From assembly GCA_033764875.1 (NCBI GenBank), contig JANRIO010000120.1, forward strand, positions 62,001 to 126,000: 64,000 nucleotides of DNA, read 5' to 3'. Below are positions 34,838 through 46,157 of this stretch, piece by piece. A model generated the notes under the pieces. The model was not told where the DNA came from. It saw nothing but the letters and a program-made list of their open reading frames with translations, and did not search any database. The translations under genes were made by a program, and so were the position numbers. The stretch is from AWTP1-13 sp033764875. Its GTDB lineage: Bacteria > Pseudomonadota > Alphaproteobacteria > Rhizobiales > Hyphomicrobiaceae. How positions within the stretch are numbered: position 1 is the first letter of the stretch; the number at the start of each line of letters is the position of its first letter.

Positions 34838-35032
34838 TCAGCGCGAGGGAAGATCGAGGGGGAGGCAGTTCCTATGGCCTGCCTCGATGCAGTTCTGCAG
34901 CCGGCGCCCAGCCAGCAGCCGGTCAACCAGCCAGACCCCGGCAGCCAGGACCAGGGCGACGGCCACAACGGCGACGAGGTTGCCCCGCTGCCGCCGCCTG
35001 TGCTCCGCGAGGCGGGTTTTGTCTGGTTCCAT
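34838..35032 (-). CDS. Small membrane protein downstream of an RND pump
   Basis: 64 aa: a charged N-terminus (EPDKTRLAEHRRRQR), one transmembrane helix (VAVVAVALVLAAGVWLVDRLL, about residues 19-39) and a short periplasmic tail with two cysteines (LQNCIEAGHRNC). I recall this NC-x6-RNC tail in small proteins of alphaproteobacteria. Ribosome site weak. It lies 39 bases beyond the RND permease stop, but since transcription runs leftward it follows the pump genes. Function unknown. Confidence 0.62.
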   Translation of the reverse strand: MEPDKTRLAEHRRRQRGNLVAVVAVALVLAAGVWLVDRLLAGRRLQNCIEAGHRNCLPLDLPSR

Positions 35033-35071
35033 TGCCAGTCGCCCGGCGTTCCCGTCGTGCGGCCTGCGAGA

Positions 35072-38000
35072 CTACTCGGCCGGCACCGTCGCAGGCGTCG
35101 TCGCCCCCGCCGCCGGCGCCGGGCCGAAGCGCTCCAGGTAGAGGTAGATCACGGGCGTGATGTAGAGCGTCAGCACCTGCGACAGGCACAGGCCGCCCAC
35201 CACCGCGATGCCGAGCGGCTGGCGCAGCTCGGCGCCGGCTCCCGCGCCGATGGCGATCGGCAGTGCGCCGAAGATGGCGGCGAACGTCGTCATCATGATT
35301 GGCCGGAAGCGCAGCAGGCAGGCCTCGTGCACCGCGTCGCGCGAGGCAGCCCCGCTCCGCCGCCGCTCGATCGCGAAGTCGACGATCATGATGGCGTTCT
35401 TCTTGACGATGCCGATCAGCATCACGATGCCGATCACGGCGATCACTGACAGGTCCATCTTGAACAGGATCAGCGACAGCAGCGCCCCGATGCCAGCCGA
35501 TGGCAGCCCGGCAAGGATCGTGATCGGGTGGATGAAGCTCTCGTAGAGGATGCCGAGCACGATGTAGATCGTCAGCACGGCGGCGAGCAGCAGGATCGGC
35601 TGGTTGGCGAGGCCGGCCTGGAACGCCTGCGCCACGCCGGAGTAGCCGGTGGTGACCGAGGCCGGCATGCGCATGTCGCTGGCCACCCCGTCGATGGCGC
35701 GCACCGCGTCGCTCAGCGCATAGCCGGCCGCGAGGTTGAACGACACCGTCGCCGAGGGCTGCTGCGCCTGGTGGTTGACGGTGAGCGGCCCCACGCTCGC
35801 CACGATGCGCGCCACCGCGCTCAAGGGCACGCTGCTGCCGTTCGAGGCCTTGACGTAGATGCGCGCCAGCGCCGTCGGATCGTTCGACAGCTCCTTGGAG
35901 GCCTCCAGGATCACCTGGTACTGGTTGACGGAGGTGTAGATCGTGCCCACCTGCCGCACGCCGAACGAATTGTAGAGGGCGTTGCGGATCTGGTCCGGCT
36001 GCACGCCGATGGCCGCCGCGCGGTCCTTGTCGACCTCGATGCGCATCTGCGGGTTCGTGATCCGCAGGTCGGTCGTGACGTCCCGCACCTCCCTGAGCTT
36101 GGTCAGCGCGTCGACGAACCTGGGCACGATCGAGGTGAGGGTGGCAAGCTCGCTGCTTTGCAGCGTGTACTGGTACTCGCTCTTGGATGCCCGCCCGCCG
36201 ATGGTGATGTTCTGGACGGGCACGAAGTAGACGTTGACGCCGGGGATGCCCGCCACCGCCTGGCGCAGGCGGCCGATCACCTGGATCACCGTCTCCTTGC
36301 GCGCCTCGCGCGCCTTCAGCGCGATGAACAGCCGCCCGTTGCTGAGCGTCGCGCTCGACCCCAGCGCGCCCACGCTCGACATGACATAGTCCACCGCCTT
36401 GTCCGCCTTGACGATCGCGGCGGCGCGCTTCTGGTGCTCGACCATGGTCGCAAAGCCGATATCGGGCGCAGCCTCCGTGCTGGCGAAGATGAAGCCGGTG
36501 TCCTCGGTCGGGAAGAACCCCTTCGGCACCACGATGTAGAGCCAGATCGAGACGCCGATGGTGGCGAACGTGATCATCAGCGTCACGAAGCTGTACCTGA
36601 GCACCACGTCGAGCGTTCGCCGGTAGAAGCGGTCCATGCCCCCGACCAGGGCATCGGAGAAGCGGGCGAGCAGGCCGGGCTTGGCGTTGTGGTCGACGGG
36701 CTTGAGGAAGCGCGCGCACAGCATCGGGGTCAGCGTCAGCGACACGAAGCCCGAGAACAGGATGGCGATGGTGATGGTGACGGCGAACTCGCGGAAGATG
36801 CGCCCGACGACACCGCCCATGAACAGCACCGGGATGAACACCGCGACCAGCGACAGCGTCATCGAGATGATGGTGAAGCCGATCTCCCGGGAGCCCTTCA
36901 GCGCCGCCGTGAACGGGTCGAGCCCCTCCTCGATGTAGCGCACGATGTTCTCGAGCATGACGATGGCGTCGTCGACGACGAATCCGACCGACAGCGTCAG
37001 CGCCAGCAGCGACATGTTGTCGATGGAGTAGCCCAGCGCCGCCATGGCCGCGAAGGTGCCGATGAGCGACACCGGCAGCGCCAGGGAAGGGATGATCGTC
37101 GCGCTGGCGCTCTTCAGGAACACGAAGATCACGCAGATGACGAGCGTGATGGCGATGGCGAGCGTCTCCTGCACGTCCCAGACGGCGGCCCGGATGGACA
37201 GCGAGCGGTCGTTGATCACGTTGATCGACACCGACGGCGGGATCTGCGCCGACAGCGTCGGGATCAGCGCCCTGACCTTGTCCACCACCTCCACCGTGTT
37301 GGCGTCGGGCTGCCGCTGGATGGCAAGCACGATGGCGCGGGTGTCGTTGAGCCAGCTCGCGACCTGCTCGTTCTCGACGCCGTCGCGCACCCGCGCGATC
37401 TGGTCGAGCCGGACCGGCTGGCCGTTGCGCCAGGCCACGATGATGGGGCGGTAGGAGGCCGCGTTCTGCGGCTGCGTCGGCGCATCGATGGACAGCGTGC
37501 GCGTCGCCCCGGTCATCGAGCCGACAGGCGTGTTCGAGCCCGCCGCCGCGATCGCCTGAGCGACGTCGGTGGACGTGATGTTGCGCGCCGCGGCGGCGAC
37601 GGGGTCGAGCTCGACGCGGACGGCGTATTTCTGCACGCCGTAGACCAGCACCTGGGCGACGCCCGTGATCTGCGAGATCTGCGGTGCCAGCGTCGTCTCC
37701 GCGTACTCGTTGACGGTGGACAGCGGCAGCATCGGGGAGGCGAGCGCGATGAACAGAATCGGCTGGTCCGCAGGGTTGACCTTGCGGAAGCTCGGCGGCG
37801 TCGTCATCTCCACGGGCAGCTTACGCAGCGCCGTCGTGATGGCCGATTGCACGTCGAGCGCGGCGCCGTCGATGCTCCGGTCGAGATCGAACTGCATGAT
37901 GATCGTCGACAGCCCCAGGCTCGAGACCGAGGTCATGCTGTCGATGCCGGCAATGGTCGAGAACTGGCGCTCCAGCGGCGTCGCCACGGAGGAGGCCATC

Positions 38001-38173
38001 GTCTCGGGGCTCGCGCCCGGCAGTGTTGCGGTGACCTGGATCGTCGGGAAGTCGACCCGCGGCAGCGCCGAGACCGGCAGGCTGCGGTAGCCCGCGATGC
38101 CGAGCAGCACGATGGTCGCCATCAGCAACGTCGTCATCACCGGGCGGCGGATGCACAGCTCGGGCAAGTTCAT
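35072..38173 (-). CDS. RND efflux permease, MdtB/MdtC-like (HAE1)
   Basis: 1033 aa, 12 membrane helices in two repeats. N-terminus ELCIRRPVMTTLLMATIVL, the proton-relay motif VGFVVDDAIVMLENIVR in TM4 (two Asp), the large periplasmic loops and the second repeat starting SFVTLMITFATIGVSIWLYI. Similar to MdtB/C multidrug efflux pumps. It forms an inner-membrane trimer with the upstream adaptor and needs an outer-membrane factor, which is not in the window. The ATG is coupled to the adaptor stop by ATGA. Possible substrates are bile salts, novobiocin-type drugs or metal complexes. Confidence 0.93.
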   Translation of the reverse strand: MNLPELCIRRPVMTTLLMATIVLLGIAGYRSLPVSALPRVDFPTIQVTATLPGASPETMASSVATPLERQFSTIAGIDSMTSVSSLGLSTIIMQFDLDRSIDGAALDVQSAITTALRKLPVEMTTPPSFRKVNPADQPILFIALASPMLPLSTVNEYAETTLAPQISQITGVAQVLVYGVQKYAVRVELDPVAAAARNITSTDVAQAIAAAGSNTPVGSMTGATRTLSIDAPTQPQNAASYRPIIVAWRNGQPVRLDQIARVRDGVENEQVASWLNDTRAIVLAIQRQPDANTVEVVDKVRALIPTLSAQIPPSVSINVINDRSLSIRAAVWDVQETLAIAITLVICVIFVFLKSASATIIPSLALPVSLIGTFAAMAALGYSIDNMSLLALTLSVGFVVDDAIVMLENIVRYIEEGLDPFTAALKGSREIGFTIISMTLSLVAVFIPVLFMGGVVGRIFREFAVTITIAILFSGFVSLTLTPMLCARFLKPVDHNAKPGLLARFSDALVGGMDRFYRRTLDVVLRYSFVTLMITFATIGVSIWLYIVVPKGFFPTEDTGFIFASTEAAPDIGFATMVEHQKRAAAIVKADKAVDYVMSSVGALGSSATLSNGRLFIALKAREARKETVIQVIGRLRQAVAGIPGVNVYFVPVQNITIGGRASKSEYQYTLQSSELATLTSIVPRFVDALTKLREVRDVTTDLRITNPQMRIEVDKDRAAAIGVQPDQIRNALYNSFGVRQVGTIYTSVNQYQVILEASKELSNDPTALARIYVKASNGSSVPLSAVARIVASVGPLTVNHQAQQPSATVSFNLAAGYALSDAVRAIDGVASDMRMPASVTTGYSGVAQAFQAGLANQPILLLAAVLTIYIVLGILYESFIHPITILAGLPSAGIGALLSLILFKMDLSVIAVIGIVMLIGIVKKNAIMIVDFAIERRRSGAASRDAVHEACLLRFRPIMMTTFAAIFGALPIAIGAGAGAELRQPLGIAVVGGLCLSQVLTLYITPVIYLYLERFGPAPAAGATTPATVPAE

Positions 38174-39351
38174 TCGATGTTCTCGGTGTCTTGCGCCCGA
38201 TCGGCGGCGCCTCTGTCGGGAGAGGGGGAGACGGACCGGCCATCGACCACGCGCAGGTGTCCGTCGGTGACGACCACCTCGCCTGCCTTCAGTCCGTCCG
38301 CCACCACCGTCTCGCCGCCGACGGTGCGCGCCACCCTCACCCGCCGCAGCCGCGCCGTGTTGGCCTCGACGACGAAGACGTACGGTCCCGCCTGGCTCGT
38401 CTGCACCGCCTCGTTCGGCACCACCAGCGCGTTGGGCTCCTCGCGCAGGACAAGGCGCGCCTGGGCGATCTGGCCTGGCCAGATCCTGGCGTCCGGGTTC
38501 GCCACCTTGCTGCGCACCGTGATCAGCCCCGTGGCGTTGTCGACAGCATTGTCGACCATGAACACCGTGCCGCTGATCGTCGAGGCCGTGCCCGGCGCCG
38601 TCAGCTCGACGCGGGCGAGGCCCGATCGCATGCTGTCCATGGTCTGCGCGAACAGATCCTGCGGCACCGCGATGGCGACGTAGATCGGATCGATCTGGTT
38701 GATCGTTGCGATGATGGAGTTGGCGTCGGCGCTGCGCAGGAGCGCTCCGGGCCGCACGGCAACGACACCGATCCGGCCGCTGATCGGCGCCGTGATCGTG
38801 TGAAAGGTCCGCAGCAGTCTCAGGTTCTTGAGCAGCGCCTCGTCGGCAGCCTTGTTGGCCAGCGCGACGCTTGCCGCTGTCCGCGCATCGTCCGCCGTGA
38901 CGCGGGATGTGACCCCGCGCTGGGCGAGGTCGGTGCTGCGCTCGTCGTTGCGCTTGGCCTGCTCGATCTGCGCCTCGCCGCGCTTGATGGCGGCCTGCGC
39001 CTGCTCGATCTGGGCGTCGATCTGGCGCTTGTCGAGCTCGACGAGGATGTCACCTTCCTTGACGAACGCGCCGTCCCTGACGAGCACGCGCTCCACGACG
39101 CTGTCGACGCGCACCTTGACCGTCACGGTGGACTCGGTCTGCACCGTTCCGAGCGAGCAGAACTCGACCGGCATGGCCTTGACGCGCACGGGCGCGACGA
39201 TCACAGGCACGGCCGCAGGAGCGGCCTTCGCAGCCTTGGTGGCCGCAGGCGCCTCCCCTTTCATCATGCCGATCAGCCCGGGGGCCCGGTCTCTGAAGTA
39301 GGCGGCGACACCCACGCCGAGGACGAGTAGCAGCAGCCAAACGTACTTCAA
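38170..39351 (-). CDS. RND periplasmic adaptor (membrane fusion protein), TTG start
   Basis: 393 aa. An N-terminal membrane anchor (YVWLLLLVLGVGVAAYF) is followed by a low-complexity Ala/Lys linker, the lipoyl/hairpin region (VEFCSLGTVQTES; AQAAIKRGEAQIEQAKR coiled coil) and beta-barrel (ANPDARIWPGQIAQARL). It bridges the RND permease to an outer-membrane channel. No ATG near the conserved N-terminus. TTG 39351 with GGGAG about eight bases upstream matches the family length; the longer frame to 39591 adds no conserved sequence. This is the second TTG start with a good ribosome site in the window. Confidence 0.87.
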   Translation of the reverse strand: MKYVWLLLLVLGVGVAAYFRDRAPGLIGMMKGEAPAATKAAKAAPAAVPVIVAPVRVKAMPVEFCSLGTVQTESTVTVKVRVDSVVERVLVRDGAFVKEGDILVELDKRQIDAQIEQAQAAIKRGEAQIEQAKRNDERSTDLAQRGVTSRVTADDARTAASVALANKAADEALLKNLRLLRTFHTITAPISGRIGVVAVRPGALLRSADANSIIATINQIDPIYVAIAVPQDLFAQTMDSMRSGLARVELTAPGTASTISGTVFMVDNAVDNATGLITVRSKVANPDARIWPGQIAQARLVLREEPNALVVPNEAVQTSQAGPYVFVVEANTARLRRVRVARTVGGETVVADGLKAGEVVVTDGHLRVVDGRSVSPSPDRGAADRAQDTENIE

Positions 39352-39724
39352 TGGAGCACTCCCGCGGCTCGCCGGCCAGAGCGGCAGCAGGGCGCACCCT
39401 GCGGCTGCCTCGAAACCAATAGTGCAAACGCGCCGGTGGCGAAAGTGCGCCGCCGACGCCGATGCGGCCGCAGCCGATATATGGGTGGTCTCGGGCAGCT
39501 CCGCCCGGGAGTCGCGCCCCAGCCCCCGCTTGCGGCAGCCGTGCTCGGACCGCCGACGGAAATCCGGCCCGCGCGCGTTCGGCAGCAGCACCCTGGAGGC
39601 GAGCTCCCCCGTTCCAGATGCAGGACGCGCGCTTGCTCCCCTGATCAGTCAAATGCTCGTCCCCCGATAAACCGATCGGCAACAATTCCCGTGTACGCCT
39701 GAACGGGCAAGGGGAGATGTCGCG
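39352..39724. other. Intergenic region between the RND operon and a rod-like protein gene
   Basis: About 370 bases that should hold the divergent promoters for the efflux operon and the small rod-like gene. No regulator gene and no convincing operator palindrome is visible. Open frames here are artefacts of high GC. A GGGGAG ribosome site for the next gene lies at about 39711-39716. Confidence 0.35.
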
Positions 39725-40018
39725 GTGCTGCAGGCAATAGCCATCGCCGGGTCGGGGATGCAGGCTGCCAGTGAGCGGCTGGCCGCTGCGGCCAGCAGCA
39801 TCGCCAACGTCAGCTCTGCCGGCCCCGCGCCGGTCGCCGGCCCTGTCTCTCCCGACGCCGAGGTCAGCGGCACTGTCGCGGCTGGCGCCGTCGATCTCGT
39901 CAGCGAGATGACGAACCTCATGCTCGCCCGCCAGGATGTCCTGGCCAACGCCGCGGTCTTGCGCATCAGCGACGAGATGCTGCAAAGGCTCTATGACCTC
40001 GTGGACGACCGGGGCTGA
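39725..40018 (+). CDS. Flagellar basal-body rod/hook C-terminal-like small protein
   Basis: 97 aa, GTG start. The N-terminal AIAIAGSGMQAASERLAAAASSIAN resembles the amphipathic start of flagellar rod proteins such as FlgC and FlgB. The end (AVDLVSEMTNLMLARQDVLANAAVLRISDEMLQRLYDLV) resembles the conserved C-terminal rod/hook helix. A middle linker of Ala, Gly and Pro replaces the normal D1 domain. There are no flagellar genes nearby. It could be a degenerate or minimal member of the family, or an independent secreted helical protein. Ribosome site GGGGAG. Confidence 0.55.
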   Translation: MLQAIAIAGSGMQAASERLAAAASSIANVSSAGPAPVAGPVSPDAEVSGTVAAGAVDLVSEMTNLMLARQDVLANAAVLRISDEMLQRLYDLVDDRG

Positions 40019-40131
40019 GCCGGTGACCTGTCGGGCCGCCAGCCGTCGGCAGGGTACCCATCTCGCCGGAAATGGCGATACTATCCAGCCCACGTCGCGA
40101 GCATGACACGAGCGCGGAGCCAAGCTGGTCC

Positions 40132-41085
40132 ATGAGCAACGCAGGCGGCGCCGCCATCGGCGCGATGTACAATACTGACGCGCCGGTCTCCGGCATCGCC
40201 TACGTCAACGGCGCCTACATGCCCTTGGCCGAGGCGACCATCGGCATGCTCGACCGCGGCTTCGTGCGCTCGGATGCCACCTACGACGTCGTGCACGTCT
40301 GGCAGGGGCGCTTTTTCCGCCTCGACGACTACGTCGAGCGCTTCTGGCGCTCCATGGCGGGCCTGCGCCTGTCGATCCCGCAGTCGCAGGAGGAGGTGAA
40401 GGCGATCCTGCACGAGTGCGTCAGGCGCAGCGGCCTCAAGGACGCCTACGTGCAGATGACGTGCACGCGCGGCGTGCCGCCCAAGGGCAGCCGCGATCCC
40501 CGCGCCTGCGTCAATCGGTTCACCGCCTTCGCCCAGCCCTTCGTCTGGATCGCCAACGAGGAGCAGCGCCACCACGGCCTGCATCTCGTCGTCACGCAGG
40601 TGCAGCGCATCCCGCCGGAAGCGGTCGATCCCCGCATCAAGAACTTCCATTGGCTCGACCTGACCATGGCGCTGTTCGAGGCCTACGACCGTGGCGGCAT
40701 GGTGCCCGTGCTGCCGGACGCAAACGGCAACGTCACCGAGGGGCCGGGGTTCAACGTCTTTGCCGTCTCCCGCGGGCGCCTCGTGACGCCCGACCGGGGC
40801 ATGTTCGAGGGCCTCACGCGCCGCACCGTCATCGAGCTTGCCGGGGAGCTGCAGCTCCCGGTGGACGTGCGCAGCCTGCCCGCTGCCGAGCTGCGCCAGG
40901 CGGAGGAGATCTTCCTCACCAGCACCGCCGGCGGCATCATGCCGGTGACCATGCTCGACGGCGCCATCGTCGGCTCCGGCGCCCCGGGCCGGGTGACCCA
41001 GGCCCTGCACGACCTCTACTGGCGCCGCCACGACGAGGGCTGGAAGTCGACGCCCGTCGACTACGCCGCCGGCGAGCCCGCCTAG
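40132..41085 (+). CDS. Class IV aminotransferase (D-amino acid / branched-chain type)
   Basis: 317 aa PLP enzyme of fold type IV. The catalytic lysine is K170 in RIKNFHWLD. The N-terminal YVNGAYMPLAEATIGMLDRGF, substrate-loop VTEGPGFNVFAV and phosphate-binding TSTAGGIMPVTMLDG are typical of D-alanine aminotransferase, BCAT or (R)-amine transaminase relatives. It transfers amino groups between a 2-oxoacid and an amino acid or amine. Start ATG 40132. Its stop TAG overlaps the stop of the converging FAH-family gene in CTAG. Confidence 0.88.
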   Translation: MSNAGGAAIGAMYNTDAPVSGIAYVNGAYMPLAEATIGMLDRGFVRSDATYDVVHVWQGRFFRLDDYVERFWRSMAGLRLSIPQSQEEVKAILHECVRRSGLKDAYVQMTCTRGVPPKGSRDPRACVNRFTAFAQPFVWIANEEQRHHGLHLVVTQVQRIPPEAVDPRIKNFHWLDLTMALFEAYDRGGMVPVLPDANGNVTEGPGFNVFAVSRGRLVTPDRGMFEGLTRRTVIELAGELQLPVDVRSLPAAELRQAEEIFLTSTAGGIMPVTMLDGAIVGSGAPGRVTQALHDLYWRRHDEGWKSTPVDYAAGEPA

Positions 41086-42257
41086 CCGCCCCCGAGCAGC
41101 CCGCGCCGGGCGAGGTTGCGCATCAGGGCGCCCGTGCCGAACGTCCACGGCGGCGCCTTGTCGCTCGTCGTCACCACGTTGACGAGCGCGCCGAGCCCTT
41201 CCGCCGAGATGGTGACGACGTCGCCTGCGTGGTGCGTGAAGCCCGCGCCGGGGCTGTCCCTGTCCTTGATCGGCGCGAACATGGTGCCGAGGAACAGCAC
41301 GGCGCCGTCGGGATACTGGTGGTGGGCCCCGAGCATCTGCCGGGCAAGATCCTCCGGATCGCGGCTGATCTGCGCCATGTGGCTGACGCCCTCGAGGACG
41401 AATCCGTCCGTCCCCTCGACCTTGAGGCGGACCTGCGTGCGGCGCAGGGCGTCGAGGGTGAACTGCGCGTCGAGCAGCCGGATGAACGGGCCGATCGCGG
41501 TCGAGGCGTTGTTGTCCTTGGCCTTGCCGAGCAGCAGCGCCGAGCGCCCTTCGATGTCGCGCAGGTTGACGTCGTTGCCGAGGCACGCCCCGACGATGCG
41601 TCCGGAGGAGGCCACCACCAGCACCACCTCGGGCTCGGGGTTGTTCCAGCTCGACTGTGCGAGAATGCCGACCGATGCGCCCGTCCCCACGGCCGCCATC
41701 GGCGGGGCCTTGGTGAAGATCTCCGCATCCGGCCCGATGCCGACCTCCAGATATTGCGACCACAGCCCCTTGGCCTGCAGCAGCGACTTCAGCTCGGCCG
41801 CCTGCGCGGAGCCGGGCTTCAGGTTGCTCACGGCGCCGCCGATGGCAGCCTCCACCTCCGCCCGCACGGCCACGGCCCGCTCCGGCTGACCGCGCGCCTG
41901 CTCCTCGATCACGCGTTCCAGCAGCGACACGGCGAAGGTGACGCCCGCCGCCTTGATCGCCTGCAGGTCGATGGGCGCCAGGAGCCACGGCTTGCCCGCG
42001 CCCCTGACGGTTTCCGGGGTGTTGGCGAGCACCTCGGCGAGGTCGCCGACGACCTCTCCCTGGGCGGCCCGCGCCGCCGCCGCGGGATCCGGCTGCTCGC
42101 ACAGGTCGCGCATGGTCGCGAACGCCGCCGTGATGTCGACGAGCTTGCCCTCGCGCACCGCGACGATCGAGGGGCCATCCACGTGCGGGCGCCAGACGCG
42201 GCCCACGAGCGTCGCGGAGGCAGCGTCGTCAGGAAGCGTGCGGGACAGGTCGAGCAT
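41082..42257 (-). CDS. Fumarylacetoacetate hydrolase family protein
   Basis: 391 aa, longer than the usual 280-aa FAH-family hydrolases. The core carries SWNNPEPEVVLVVASSG near residue 205, GNDVNLRDIEGRSALLLGKAKD near 228 and the oxyanion-loop region GTMFAPIKDRDSPGAGFTHHAGD, with metal-binding Glu/Asp as in the family. These enzymes hydrolyse C-C bonds of beta-diketo acids or decarboxylate 2-oxo acids. AAGGAA lies eight bases before ATG 42257. It is convergent with the class IV aminotransferase. Substrate unknown. Confidence 0.85.
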   Translation of the reverse strand: MLDLSRTLPDDAASATLVGRVWRPHVDGPSIVAVREGKLVDITAAFATMRDLCEQPDPAAAARAAQGEVVGDLAEVLANTPETVRGAGKPWLLAPIDLQAIKAAGVTFAVSLLERVIEEQARGQPERAVAVRAEVEAAIGGAVSNLKPGSAQAAELKSLLQAKGLWSQYLEVGIGPDAEIFTKAPPMAAVGTGASVGILAQSSWNNPEPEVVLVVASSGRIVGACLGNDVNLRDIEGRSALLLGKAKDNNASTAIGPFIRLLDAQFTLDALRRTQVRLKVEGTDGFVLEGVSHMAQISRDPEDLARQMLGAHHQYPDGAVLFLGTMFAPIKDRDSPGAGFTHHAGDVVTISAEGLGALVNVVTTSDKAPPWTFGTGALMRNLARRGLLGGG

Positions 42258-42504
42258 GGGCGTTTCCTTGTCTTTGTTGACGGACATTGCACTGAGCATG
42301 ACCGCGAGCCCTGCCGCGGGCAAGGGACACGTCTCGGTGCGCCGGATGGCTCCCTTGCGGGCCGCCGCGCACGGCACGTGCTCCGCCCGGGACAGGCCGG
42401 GACAAGGCGCGGTAAGCGTCTCGCCGCATTGTGATTTGCCAGTCCCCGTCCCGGCCCCTAGAGGCCGAAGGGGCATGGGGATTCCGGATGGGAGAGGGCC
42501 CTCG

Positions 42505-43443
42505 ATGGGGATCACGCGTCGCAGTTTCGTCGCAGGCGGCGTGGCGATCGCCGGAGCCGGAATGGCTGCGCCGGCCCACGCGGAGGTCGCAATGCGTGCA
42601 GAGGAGATGGCGCCGCTGGTGCCGGGGGCGCCGACGCTCGTCGTGCGCGATCTCGCCCGCGTCGGCGCCTACTACGAGAACGGCATCGGCCTCGAGCGCA
42701 TCGACGGTGACAGCGAGACGCGGCACCTGGGAGCCGGCAGACGCACGCTGCTCGTGCTGCGTCAACGCAAGTCGGCCGAGCAGGAGCCGCCCGGGCTGGC
42801 AGGGCTTTACCATACCGCGTTTCTGCTGCCCGGCCGCGCCGAGCTCGGTGCCTGGCTGCGCCGCGCCATCCGCATGCGGCTGCCATTGGACGGCGTCTCG
42901 GATCACCGCGTGAGCGAGTCGCTGTATCTGTCGGATCCCGAGGGCAACGGCATCGAGATCTATGCCGACCGCCCGCGAGCGACGTGGGTGTGGTCGGGCA
43001 GCACCGTGGAGATGGGCAACCACCCCCTCGACGGCGACGGCATTCTCCGCGACGGCATGGGGCTGCCCGAGCCCGAGCGCCTGCCCTCGGGCACCATCGT
43101 CGGCCATGTGCATCTTCGCGTCGGCGCCGTGCCGCAGGCGGAGGCCTTCTACGCCGGCGTTGTCGGCCTCGAGATCACGCGCCGCCGCGACGGCGCCGCC
43201 TTCTACGCCACCGGTCGCTACCACCATCACCTGGCGACCAACGAATGGGAGAGCGCCGGCTCACCGCGCCGTAGCGGCGCCACCACCGGGCTGGCGCAGC
43301 TTGCGCTGGTGGCCAACGACGCGGCCGCCTTCGACGCTGCCGCCGAGCGGATGCTCGCAGCCGGCGGCGCACGGTCCGGCAGGCAGATCAGGGTGCCGGA
43401 CCCGTGGGGCAACATCGTCGTTCTGTCGCGCGCCGAGGTCTGA
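42505..43443 (+). CDS. Tat-exported VOC (glyoxalase/extradiol dioxygenase-like) protein
   Basis: 312 aa. The N-terminus has a twin-arginine signal (TRRSFVAGG, Arg5-Arg6, hydrophobic core, APAHA cut near residue 26), so the folded protein is exported to the periplasm. The body contains two VOC modules: PTLVVRDLARVGAYYENGI with LSDPEGNGIEIYAD, then GHVHLRVGAVPQAEAFYA with VPDPWGNIVVL, as in catechol 2,3-dioxygenase-like proteins. The His/Glu metal positions are visible in GHVHL and YHHHLA. Export is unusual for VOC enzymes, which are mostly cytoplasmic. Substrate unknown. Confidence 0.8.
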   Translation: MGITRRSFVAGGVAIAGAGMAAPAHAEVAMRAEEMAPLVPGAPTLVVRDLARVGAYYENGIGLERIDGDSETRHLGAGRRTLLVLRQRKSAEQEPPGLAGLYHTAFLLPGRAELGAWLRRAIRMRLPLDGVSDHRVSESLYLSDPEGNGIEIYADRPRATWVWSGSTVEMGNHPLDGDGILRDGMGLPEPERLPSGTIVGHVHLRVGAVPQAEAFYAGVVGLEITRRRDGAAFYATGRYHHHLATNEWESAGSPRRSGATTGLAQLALVANDAAAFDAAAERMLAAGGARSGRQIRVPDPWGNIVVLSRAEV

Positions 43444-43487
43444 CGGTCCCTGCCGCTGCGGCACGCGTCCATCGAGGCACTGCACAG

Positions 43488-43522
43488 AAAAAAGCGGCGC
43501 CCCAGGCGTTCTGGAGCGCCGC
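43488..43522 (-). terminator. katG: Rho-independent terminator after katG
   Basis: On the minus strand GCGGCGC-t-CCAG pairs with CTGG-g-GCGCCGC around a five-base loop (43494-43522), followed by TTTTTT. It is 49 bases after the katG stop. On the plus strand the same hairpin may also end the VOC-gene transcript. Confidence 0.9.
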
Positions 43523-43570
43523 AATCAGTCCTGGCGGGCGTGGCGGCATGGCGCCGCCGCCGGCCTCGCC

Positions 43571-45748
<2,178 letters not shown>

Positions 45749-46157
45749 GGTCTTCTCCCTCGCGTTATTGGGGTGCTGCGGTGGCGCCGATCCGACGCCG
45801 CGCCAAAGCTTCTTAGCCAACCCGAGCGATCAGGTAAAATTGGCATAAGTGATGGTGAAGATAAGTTTTCCTGAACGCAGTCGCTCGGATGCCTGCCACT
45901 GCAATCTTCCAGGCGTTCCCGCACGACGCGCCTTGCGCTGGCGCAATGCGCGCGTCCTCGCCATGCGCTCGCGCCCGCCACTCCGCCGCCATGGCGACCG
46001 CAAGCGTCAGGATGCGGAACCACCGCATGCGTCTGATCCAGGCCTCGCCGGCAGCGCCTGTCCAGCACGCGCATCGCACACCTCACTTGCGTCCTCGTCG
46101 TGGACCCGGCCGGCCGGGCGACGTATGATACTGCAACGTCACCAAGGAACCCATCTG
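45749..46157. other. Divergent promoter region of katG and the class III aminotransferase
   Basis: 409 bases, with an AT-rich block around 45827-45875 that is the best candidate for the katG promoter. A minus-strand frame (46025-45813) encodes a short signal-peptide-like peptide but has no good ribosome site, so I leave it uncalled. No palindrome good enough to name as an OxyR site. Confidence 0.4.

Noticed and set aside
35528..38683. Very long open frame antisense to the RND permease gene
   Set aside because: Low-complexity Arg/Asp/His-rich product with no family features; a mirror of GC-rich codon use of the real gene.
45813..46025. Small signal-peptide-like frame upstream of katG
   Set aside because: Poor ribosome site, no plausible mature domain; the start of the hydrophobic stretch could be chance in this GC-rich DNA.
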